Shown: positions 1-5,199 of the stretch, in pieces
Numbering within the stretch: the stretch's first letter is position 1
How the letters are laid out: every line of letters begins with the position of its first letter
Source: an uncultured Alphaproteobacteria bacterium
GTDB lineage: Bacteria; Pseudomonadota; Alphaproteobacteria; UBA9655
Assembly (NCBI GenBank): GCA_937967795.1
Contig: CALBSK010000058.1
Span: 1-7,312, forward strand
Direction: 5' to 3'
DNA: 7,312 nucleotides
Notes under the pieces: model-generated
The model's database searches: none
Seen by the model: only the letters and a program-made list of their open reading frames with translations
What the model was told of the DNA's origin: nothing
Position numbers and translations under genes: made by a program

Positions 1-43
1 GGGCGCTGCAGGATTCGAACCTGCGACCCGCTGATTAAGAGTC
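1..43 (-). repeat. attachment-site half: 3' fragment of tRNA-Lys(CTT)
   Basis: Read on the minus strand this is the 3' half of a tRNA. It has anticodon loop CTCTTAA (41-35, anticodon CTT at 39-37), the 3' anticodon-stem strand TCAGC (34-30), a variable region, a T-arm with stem GCAGG/CCTGC around loop TTCGAAT, and the acceptor strand AGCGCCC ending at position 1. The 5' anticodon strand should be GCTGA but TAAGA is found, and no D-arm or 5' acceptor strand follows. Identity to a tRNA therefore stops inside or just beyond the anticodon loop. A tRNA 3' half immediately upstream of a tyrosine integrase is the classic att duplication. It is not a functional tRNA gene. The discriminator base and any encoded CCA would lie left of the window. 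Confidence 0.87.
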
Positions 44-204
44 TTAGATTCAGAGATCCTTCTCGTTCTTTTTCATTCTTTGAGAATCTATTTTCTCTTC
101 ATTTTCCTCATTTTTTGATCTATCTTGTTCTTTTTCGTATTGCCAGATTCTTTTTATGTTGCTACTTATATGCTACCTATTAAGAAGAATAAGGGCCGCT
201 GATT
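44..204. promoter_or_regulatory. integrase leader with probable arm-type binding repeats
   Basis: This T-rich stretch between the tRNA remnant and the integrase contains several repeats. TTCTTTTT occurs at 66-73, 128-135 and 148-155; the first two are extended to GTTCTTTTTC. TAGATTC (45-51) is inverted as GAATCTA (84-90), and AGATTC recurs at 145-150. TGCTACTTAT (160-169) is followed at an 11-bp period by TGCTACCTAT (171-180). Repeats of this kind beside an att core suit arm sites for the integrase or sites for an accessory DNA-bending protein. The integrase promoter must also lie here, but no -35/-10 pair is convincing; TTGCCA at 140-145 with TACTTA at 163-168 is the best spaced and is weak. 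A purine run AAGGG at 191-195 can serve as ribosome binding site for the ATG at 205. Confidence 0.45.
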
Positions 205-1368
205 ATGCAAAAACTGACCAAGAAAATTGTTGAAGCTACCTTACCACAAAAAAAGGATCTTATCCTCTGGGATTTAGAAGTGAGTGGGTTCATGTGTAAA
301 ATAACGCCTGCGGGCAAGAAAAGTTATTTTCTTTACTATCGCACTCATGATCGAAGACAACGTCGCCCCAAGATCGGAGATCATGGCGCAGTGACCTGCG
401 AGCAGGCGCGTAGTATGGCGCAGCGATGGCTTCTAGAAGTGAGCCAAGGACGCGACCCTTCCTCAGAAAAACAGGAGCTACGAACCACGCCAACAGTGAA
501 AGAGCTTGCAGATCAATATATGAAGGAACACGGCCCTCGTAAAAAATCCTCAAGCCAAAAGGAAGACAGGCGCTTATGGAATCAGTACATTCTTCCTGCA
601 TTAGGGACTTTAAAGGTTTCATCTTTAGATAGAAGTGACATTGCTAAGCTTCACCACTCGCTGCAACATTTGCCTACGACCGCAAACCGTGTGCTGAGCG
701 TTCTCTCAAAGGCTCTGAATTTAGCAGAGCTATGGGGCTACCGGCCGAATCATTCTAATCCCTGCCTTCATATAAAGAAGTATACAGAGAACAAACGAGA
801 ACGCTTTTTAAGCCAGGAAGAAGTGAACCGGTTAATGGAAGTGTTAGATCAGGAAGAGCAAGGTAATGAAAATCCCTGGCCCCTCCATGCAATCCGCTTA
901 TTGCTTCTTACAGGATGCAGGCTTAATGAAATCTTGAGCCTTAAATGGGAAGAAGTGGATTTTGATAACCAATGTTTACGCCTCCGAGATAGTAAAACAG
1001 GAAAAAAGCCGGTTTATCTTTCCACTCCCACCATTGGCCTTTTAAAGCGTATTCCTCAAGAGGTAGGGAATCCCTTTGTCATTTGCGGAGGCAAAGAAGG
1101 AGCTCATCTTATTAATCTCCAAAAACCTTGGCGACGTATCCGTGCAAAGATTGGATTGGAGGATGTTCGTATTCATGATTTAAGGCATACGTTCGCTTCT
1201 ATTGCGGCAAGTAATGGACTCTCTCTGCCTATTATAGGGGCTCTTTTAGGGCACAAACAAACCCAGACAACCGCCCGTTATGCTCATCTTATTGGTCAAC
1301 CTCTTATCGAGGCCAGTGAAAAAATCAGTGCGCAGTTGCTAAAGAGCTTGGAAACTAAAAACAGTTAA
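205..1368 (+). CDS. int: tyrosine recombinase / integrase (P4-type, DUF4102 arm-binding domain)
   Basis: A site-specific recombinase that would integrate and excise the element at tRNA-Lys. At 387 residues it is the usual length for P4-like integrases. Residues about 1-85 form the DUF4102-type arm-DNA-binding domain (LWDLEVSGFMCKITPAGKKS, then YFLYYR). About 95-180 is the SAM-like core-binding domain. About 200-375 is the catalytic domain with the full active-site set: R239 (TGCRLNE), K264 (DSKTGK), H324 and R327 (HDLRH), H350 (LLGH) and nucleophile Y359 (ARYAHL). All catalytic residues are present and the frame is open throughout, so the protein is probably active. The ATG at 205 is preceded by AAGGG about 9 bases upstream. 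Its position right beside the tRNA-Lys fragment identifies the likely target. The assignment is firm; target specificity is inferred from position. Confidence 0.95.
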   Translation: MQKLTKKIVEATLPQKKDLILWDLEVSGFMCKITPAGKKSYFLYYRTHDRRQRRPKIGDHGAVTCEQARSMAQRWLLEVSQGRDPSSEKQELRTTPTVKELADQYMKEHGPRKKSSSQKEDRRLWNQYILPALGTLKVSSLDRSDIAKLHHSLQHLPTTANRVLSVLSKALNLAELWGYRPNHSNPCLHIKKYTENKRERFLSQEEVNRLMEVLDQEEQGNENPWPLHAIRLLLLTGCRLNEILSLKWEEVDFDNQCLRLRDSKTGKKPVYLSTPTIGLLKRIPQEVGNPFVICGGKEGAHLINLQKPWRRIRAKIGLEDVRIHDLRHTFASIAASNGLSLPIIGALLGHKQTQTTARYAHLIGQPLIEASEKISAQLLKSLETKNS

Positions 1369-1381
1369 ACATCTGTTTATC

Positions 1382-1439
1382 GTCGTAGACTTTTTCTTCA
1401 TTTTTACGACTAATAATTGACTTTTTTTATTCATTAGTC
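1382..1439. repeat. two overlapping inverted repeats in the int-ATPase gap
   Basis: GTCGTA (1382-1387) pairs with TACGAC (1405-1410) across a 17-base loop. GACTAAT (1408-1414) pairs with ATTAGTC (1433-1439) across 18 bases. The two stems share bases 1408-1410, so only one can form fully at a time. GACTTTTT also repeats directly (1388-1395 and 1419-1426). Neither stem is followed by a clear T-run, so neither is a canonical terminator. The region may hold a weak terminator for int, an operator for the next gene, or further integrase or accessory sites. Confidence 0.35.
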
Positions 1440-1446
1440 ATACTAT
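1417..1446 (+). promoter_or_regulatory. candidate sigma-70 promoter for the ATPase gene
   Basis: TTGACT at 1417-1422 matches the -35 consensus at five of six positions. TACTAT at 1441-1446 is a moderate -10 with 18-bp spacing. Transcription would begin near 1453, giving a short leader to the ATG at 1482. The -35 and -10 elements overlap the GACTAAT/ATTAGTC inverted repeat, so a protein bound there could block the promoter. This is based on pattern only. Confidence 0.4.
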
Positions 1447-1481
1447 GAGGATCCTACGTTTTTTATAAGGATTCATTACCA

Positions 1482-2924
1482 ATGTCTCTTCCTTTTATTG
1501 GCCGCCAAAATGAACTTCAAGCTCTTTCCAAGCTCTTTAAAAAGAATGTTGCAAGTCTTGTTGTGGTTCAAGGACGAAGGAGAATTGGAAAAAGTCGCCT
1601 TATCCAAGAGTTTGCTAAAAAACATACTTTTTATCAATTTTCTGGACTACCCCCCACAGATGAAACAACAGTTCAATCTCAAAGAGATGAATTTTCTCGT
1701 CAATTAAGTATGCAGACTGGTCTTCCCGAGGTTTACGCAGATGATTGGAGTAAGTTATTTGCTTTGCTTGCTGAGAAAATTAAAGCAGGACGGATTATTA
1801 TTCTTTTCGATGAAATTTCATGGATGGGCTCAAAAGATCCAGATTTCCTTGGAAAGTTGAAGAACGCCTGGGATTTGTATTTTAAAAAGAATCCAAAGCT
1901 TATTTTTATACTTTGTGGTTCTGTATCCACCTGGATTGATAAAAACATTTTATCCAATACGGGCTTCTTAGGAAGAATATCCTACAGGCTTACACTTCAA
2001 GAATTACCTTTGAAAGATTGTAATCAATTCTGGTTACGGATGGGAGATTATGTATCTCCTTATGAAAAACTTAAAGTTCTTTCCATTACAGGAGGAGTTC
2101 CTCGCTATCTTGAGGAAATCAAGCCTAGCTTATCTGCAGAGGAAAATATTAGGGACCTGTGCTTTACAAAAGGTGGACCATTAGTAAATGAGTTTAATGA
2201 TATTTTCTCTGACCTTTTTTCCCACCGAAGTTCTACTTATAAAAAAATTGTGCAAACACTTTCTAATGGTCCAACAGAAATTAAAGATATCTGCCGTTTG
2301 CTCGGAATAACGCAAACAGGATTTATCAGTACATATCTAGAAGATCTTGTCAAATCTGGTTTTATTAGCAGAGACTACACTTGGCAGATTTCTTCGGGAG
2401 CTGTTTCGCGATTAAGCCATTTTCGTCTGAGTGATAACTATATAAGGTTCTATCTGAAATACATAGATAAGATCCAACTTAAAATTGAGAATGATGAGTT
2501 TACCTTTAAATCGCTTTCTTCTCTTCCGGGTTGGGATACAATGATGAGTCTACAATTTGAAAATCTCGTCCTTTCTAATAGAACGTATATAAAGACTTAT
2601 TTAGGCATTAAACCAGAAGAAATTATTTCAGATAATCCTTATTTTCAAAGAAGGACACATAAATATCCCGGATGCCAAATTGATTATCTCATCCAAACAA
2701 AGTTTGGGAATCTTTATATTTGCGAAGTTAAATTTTCAAGGCATCCTATTGGTAAAGAAGTTCTTAGCGAGGTTCAACAGAAATTAAGGGACCTAAGTTA
2801 CCCTAAAGGGTTTTCTTGTAGGCCTATCCTGATTCATGTCAATGGGGTCCACGAAGACATAATAAATAGCGGATTTTTTGCAGAGGTCATTGATTTTGGA
2901 CAGTTATTAACGGATAGAGAATAA
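1482..2924 (+). CDS. ATP-binding protein: archaeal-type ATPase (ATPase_2) with C-terminal DUF234 nuclease-like domain
   Basis: A 480-residue P-loop ATPase of the archaeal ATPase family. The N-terminus has the typical FIGRQNEL box (5-12), Walker A GRRRIGKS (31-38), Walker B IIILFDE (105-111) and a sensor-like FILCGS (142-147). About 250-310 resembles a winged helix (EIKDICRLLGITQTGFISTYLEDLV in character). The C-terminal part (about 315-475) is the DUF234 region, related to PD-(D/E)XK nucleases. A plausible metal-binding set is present: E360 (FENLV), D401 (QIDYLI), E415 and K417 (ICEVKFS). AAGGA at 1467-1471 lies ten bases before the ATG. The family is common in archaea and occurs in host-associated bacteria, often on mobile DNA, but its biological role is unclear; DNA handling, defence or element maintenance are possible. 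The gene lies downstream of int with its own promoter candidate, so it looks like cargo. Family call is firm, function unknown. Confidence 0.88.
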   Translation: MSLPFIGRQNELQALSKLFKKNVASLVVVQGRRRIGKSRLIQEFAKKHTFYQFSGLPPTDETTVQSQRDEFSRQLSMQTGLPEVYADDWSKLFALLAEKIKAGRIIILFDEISWMGSKDPDFLGKLKNAWDLYFKKNPKLIFILCGSVSTWIDKNILSNTGFLGRISYRLTLQELPLKDCNQFWLRMGDYVSPYEKLKVLSITGGVPRYLEEIKPSLSAEENIRDLCFTKGGPLVNEFNDIFSDLFSHRSSTYKKIVQTLSNGPTEIKDICRLLGITQTGFISTYLEDLVKSGFISRDYTWQISSGAVSRLSHFRLSDNYIRFYLKYIDKIQLKIENDEFTFKSLSSLPGWDTMMSLQFENLVLSNRTYIKTYLGIKPEEIISDNPYFQRRTHKYPGCQIDYLIQTKFGNLYICEVKFSRHPIGKEVLSEVQQKLRDLSYPKGFSCRPILIHVNGVHEDIINSGFFAEVIDFGQLLTDRE

Positions 2925-3016
2925 AAGAATCGGATCTTTCTACAATCGATAGACAGCAATCCCGAGTATTATTAGCGTTTTAATTCCGTTATTGGCGCAA
3001 GCAAACTTATTAAAAC

Positions 3017-3045
3017 TTCTCAGGGCATTATTTTTACTTTATACT
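3017..3045 (+). promoter_or_regulatory. candidate promoter for the kinase-like membrane protein
   Basis: The 162-base gap after the ATPase holds TATACT at 3040-3045, a five-of-six match to the -10 consensus. TTCTCA lies 17 bp upstream at 3017-3022, a four-of-six -35. The rest of the gap (2925-3016) shows no clear terminator or small gene. The ribosome binding site is weak: GAGG at 3071-3074 sits 12 bases from the ATG. Confidence 0.35.
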
Positions 3046-3086
3046 TTTTTCTTACCAAATCAAGACAAGCGAGGCTTCTTTAACGT

Positions 3087-4196
3087 ATGAATTCTTCCTC
3101 CCATTTAAAAGATAGCTTAAAGGATATTTTGGTTTGGATTGTTTGTTTCGTTGGCCTACCTTTTATATCGTGTTTTTTGTATTTAGATTGGCGATATAAC
3201 CTCTATATAGAGGATTATTGGGCCACCCATAGACAAGAAGCAGAATCCCTCAATCCAATAAGCATCTCCGAGACTTCCGGAACATTTAAGAAAGCAGACA
3301 AGAAAAACGCTCAAAAACAACTCTTACCTGTTTCCTCTCAACCCCCTCTTTCTTATTACGAGTATATGGGATCTCATTCTTTATACTTCTGGATTGTGGC
3401 CTTCACTGTTCTGGTGTGCGGTATTTTTCCACCCCTTCAGAGTCGGATTCTTAAAAAGAAAGCAAGCTCTATCTTTAACCAATTAAATCAAGAACTGGAG
3501 AGTGTGAACACGCACCGTTCTTTCTTAGAAGGAGAAACCCTATTACAACGCCATATCATTCAGCGTTTTAAGGAGTTCACCACAGTGATTCATAAATCCA
3601 TGAAGAAGGTAGAGCCCTCTTCCCAAGGATCTTCTCCTTATCAGAGTAATAACGAAGAAAAAACTTTAATAAAAGCGATCACGGAATTAGCAGAAGACCT
3701 ATCGAGCGGGGCTTATTGCAATTATACAAGAGAATCTCTTAATATGAGGGACCTTCTTGATCAGGTAAAAAGTCACCTTGCACTTCAAATTCAAAAGCTT
3801 AACCTTCAATTAAATATCACATGTCCTCCAAATTTAACTCTTGAAGGAGATTCTCTTTTTATGAACCTGATCCTCCTCAATGTCATTGGTTATCCTCTCT
3901 ATAGCATGCCCAAAAATGGCAAACTCTCCGTTCTTGTCACACAAGATGATCACTTCGTTCAGATGGAGGTAAAGGGAACCCAGTATTCTCTTAGCCCGGA
4001 AGGAAAACAGTACCTCAAATTTCCTCGTGAATTCCTCATTGAAAATCACAAATTACAAGAAATCTGTGCACAAAATGGAGTCCAATATACTTTAGAATCA
4101 AAAGGCGAAGAGTTTCGCACGACTGTTGCTTTTCCTATTGTTTCAGCCTTTCTTCAAGAAAGAATTTCTCCTTCTTTCCCATATACCCTTCACTAA
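3087..4196 (+). CDS. two-pass membrane protein with degenerate histidine-kinase-like ATPase domain
   Basis: This 369-residue protein has two hydrophobic segments, about 13-33 (ILVWIVCFVGLPFISCF) and 99-117 (LYFWIVAFTVLVCGIF). They flank a roughly 65-residue loop that should face the periplasm. The basic stretch ILKKK after the second segment suggests a cytoplasmic C-terminus. Residues about 145-240 are helical, like a dimerization region, but lack a recognisable phospho-acceptor H-box. Residues about 250-352 follow the layout of a HATPase_c domain. LLNVIGYPLYSMP (263-275) sits where an N-box is expected, and the segment 321-350 (QEICAQNGVQYTLES then TTVAFP) resembles the region after the G2 box. 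The second N-box Asn is replaced by Tyr269 and the glycine-rich G1 and G2 motifs are absent, so ATP binding is doubtful. It may be a pseudokinase or a sensor that has lost catalysis. Its stop codon overlaps that of the convergent XRE gene. The homology call is moderate and rests on motif alignment by eye. Confidence 0.6.
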   Translation: MNSSSHLKDSLKDILVWIVCFVGLPFISCFLYLDWRYNLYIEDYWATHRQEAESLNPISISETSGTFKKADKKNAQKQLLPVSSQPPLSYYEYMGSHSLYFWIVAFTVLVCGIFPPLQSRILKKKASSIFNQLNQELESVNTHRSFLEGETLLQRHIIQRFKEFTTVIHKSMKKVEPSSQGSSPYQSNNEEKTLIKAITELAEDLSSGAYCNYTRESLNMRDLLDQVKSHLALQIQKLNLQLNITCPPNLTLEGDSLFMNLILLNVIGYPLYSMPKNGKLSVLVTQDDHFVQMEVKGTQYSLSPEGKQYLKFPREFLIENHKLQEICAQNGVQYTLESKGEEFRTTVAFPIVSAFLQERISPSFPYTLH

Positions 4197-4639
4197 TCCA
4201 TCAAATTTATAAACCACTCTGCAAACTCCTTATTCACTTGAGAAGGGTCCTTTTGTAGAGAATGGAGATAGACCTCTCTCACACTTGTGAGAAACTGAGC
4301 TGTATTTATATTTTTTTGAGTTTTTTGTAAGCCTTCTTCAATGACCTTTATACATTCTTCCATGAGGAGAGGATTTGCATGTTTTTCTTGCAGGAGGTCG
4401 TCTAAGGATTTAGGAGATGTTTCTTCCTGTAAAGCCACAGGTGTTTCGAGAAGGTCTTTTACGCTACATCCCAAAACATCTGCAATGGCTTGTAAATTTA
4501 CAGCACTTGGACTTTTAGATTTGCCCGTGAGGATATTTCTAACAGCATGAGGTTTAACACCTGATTTTGCTTCAAGGACGGTGATGGAGAGATTCTGAAC
4601 CTTCATGCGAGCATCAATTTGTTTAGCTATAGGGGTCAT
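4193..4639 (-). CDS. XRE-family helix-turn-helix transcriptional regulator
   Basis: A 148-residue regulator. Residues about 7-65 form an XRE/Cro-type DNA-binding domain: helix MKVQNLSITVLEAKSGV, recognition helix KPHAVRNILTGKSKSPS, then LQAIADVLGCSVKDLLE, a typical ending of this fold. Residues 78-148 form a separate, predicted helical region that could mediate oligomerization or sense a signal. The frame stays open 39 bases further upstream to 4678. The ATG at 4639 is preferred because AGGA (4649-4646) sits six bases before it and the HTH starts in the usual place; the earlier Met codons have no such site. The gene is divergent from the small HTH gene at 4853 and converges on the kinase-like gene, with the two stop codons overlapping by two bases (4194-4195). 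By analogy with other integrative elements it may repress the divergent genes and itself. That role is inferred. Confidence 0.88.
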   Translation of the reverse strand: MTPIAKQIDARMKVQNLSITVLEAKSGVKPHAVRNILTGKSKSPSAVNLQAIADVLGCSVKDLLETPVALQEETSPKSLDDLLQEKHANPLLMEECIKVIEEGLQKTQKNINTAQFLTSVREVYLHSLQKDPSQVNKEFAEWFINLMD

Positions 4640-4685
4640 CGGGCTTCCTCTCATTTTTACATGTTCGATATAAAACACTCAATTC

Positions 4686-4728
4686 TATCTGTATCACTTT
4701 ATATAAAATTATCTAATCTTATCTGTAT
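4686..4728. repeat. direct repeats TATCTGTAT, candidate XRE operators
   Basis: TATCTGTAT occurs at 4686-4694 and again at 4720-4728, start to start 34 bp. A partial copy, TTATCTAATC, lies between them at 4709-4718. TATATCATATA (4726-4736) is a perfect palindrome overlapping the second copy. All lie between the candidate minus-strand promoter and the regulator's start codon, a suitable position for autorepression. No binding data support this. Confidence 0.4.
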
Positions 4729-4740
4729 ATCATATATTTT

Positions 4741-4769
4741 CTTATAATCAATTTTAAGATTTTTGTCCA
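4741..4769 (-). promoter_or_regulatory. candidate promoter for the XRE regulator
   Basis: On the minus strand TGGACA (4769-4764) is a five-of-six -35 and TATAAG (4746-4741) a five-of-six -10, with 17-bp spacing. Transcription would start near 4734 and produce a leader of about 95 bases that contains the TATCTGTAT repeats. It is the best sigma-70-like pair upstream of this gene. Confidence 0.5.
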
Positions 4770-4782
4770 TTAATAAAAAATA

Positions 4783-4810
4783 TTGACAAACGACAAAATT
4801 AAGATAAATT
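4783..4810 (+). promoter_or_regulatory. candidate promoter for the small HTH gene
   Basis: A perfect -35 TTGACA (4783-4788) is followed at 16 bp by TAAATT (4805-4810), a modest -10 within an AT-rich run; other spacings are possible. The -35 lies 13 bp from the -35 of the opposing promoter, so the two promoters stand back to back. TTTTGTC (4761-4767) and GACAAAA (4792-4798) form an inverted repeat spanning both -35 boxes, and GACAAA is also tandemly repeated at 4785-4790 and 4792-4797. One protein bound here could affect both directions. Confidence 0.5.
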
Positions 4811-4820
4811 TTATAAAAGC

Positions 4821-4841
4821 TACACAAATACAATTTTTGTA
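4821..4841. repeat. near-palindrome in the leader of the small HTH gene
   Basis: TACACAAAT (4821-4829) and ATTTTTGTA (4833-4841) pair at eight of nine positions around a three-base centre. They end two bases before the AGGAG ribosome binding site. It could be an operator or an RNA hairpin next to the ribosome binding site. Confidence 0.35.
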
Positions 4842-4852
4842 CAGGAGAAATG

Positions 4853-5086
4853 ATGAATAAAGACACAAAAGATAACCGACTCACAGCAAACTCTTTAGCG
4901 GCACGATGGAACATTACCACGCATACCCTCAGTCAGTGGAGATGGAATGGATACGGCCCTAAATTTTTAAAAGTCGGAAGGCAGATCACCTACAAACTCC
5001 AGGATGTCGAGCTTTTTGAAGAACAAAGAACTTATGAGAACACTTCCCAGATAAAGAAGGAGAAAAAACCTGAAAAGAAACGCTAA
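4853..5086 (+). CDS. small AlpA/MerR-like helix-turn-helix protein, candidate excisionase
   Basis: A 77-residue basic DNA-binding protein. Residues about 10-33 (LTANSLAARWNITTHTLSQW) form a helix-turn-helix, followed by the wing typical of the AlpA/Xis/HTH_17 group (GYGPKFLKVGRQITYKLQDVE in character): a short G-P-x-F-x-K-x-G segment, then a Y-x-x-x-D-V-E helix. A lysine-rich tail ends the protein. The frame has two consecutive ATG codons, at 4850 and 4853. The second lies five bases from AGGAG (4843-4847), against two for the first, so it is preferred. Proteins of this group act as recombination directionality factors or as activators of integrase or transfer genes. Its distance from int and its position ahead of a transfer-side gene leave both roles open. 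Family call good, role inferred. Confidence 0.8.
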   Translation: MNKDTKDNRLTANSLAARWNITTHTLSQWRWNGYGPKFLKVGRQITYKLQDVELFEEQRTYENTSQIKKEKKPEKKR

Positions 5087-5183
5087 GTTTGGCTGCACAA
5101 CACCTTCGTTAGAAGATTTTGCATCTCGCTGGAACGTTACTCTTCCAACACAAATTAAAAATAACTCTTTAACCCCAACCTAA
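5070..5183 (+). pseudogene. fragment of a second helix-turn-helix, related to the upstream gene
   Basis: In the +1 frame relative to the preceding gene, a 37-codon open stretch contains SLEDFASRWNVTLPTQIKNN. This aligns with NSLAARWNITTHTLSQWRWN of the upstream protein, sharing A-x-R-W-N-x-T-x-x-T. No ATG, GTG or TTG start was found in this frame. Its first possible codon is a CTG at 5070, with AAGGAG at 5058-5063 inside the upstream gene. The wing region is missing. The simplest reading is a decayed tandem duplicate. A CTG-initiated micro-protein, or frameshifted extension of the upstream protein, is less likely. Confidence 0.4.
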
Positions 5184-5199
5184 ACAGAAAGGAAACCTT

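Noticed and set aside
1..75. A complete tRNA gene at the left end.
   Set aside because: The 5' anticodon strand does not pair, and no D-arm or 5' acceptor strand follows; only the 3' half is present.
44..135. CRISPR-like or tandem-repeat array in the T-rich region before int.
   Set aside because: The repeats are short, few and irregularly spaced, so they are better explained as binding sites or low complexity.
290..622. A minus-strand 110-codon reading frame inside the integrase gene.
   Set aside because: It is antisense to a clearly conserved coding region and has no recognisable motifs.
4640..4678. An N-terminal extension of the XRE regulator starting at 4678.
   Set aside because: No ribosome binding site precedes it, while AGGA at proper spacing and the normal start of the HTH fold favour 4639.
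4699..4920. A minus-strand 73-codon reading frame over the divergent promoter region.
   Set aside because: It overlaps the HTH gene antisense and covers the AT-rich control region; it shows no domain features or start signals.
5061..5086. Programmed -1 frameshifting at the A6 run joining the small HTH gene to the downstream HTH-like frame.
   Set aside because: The run is out of phase for the usual X-XXY-YYZ slip and the downstream frame is +1, not -1, so a decayed duplicate is simpler.
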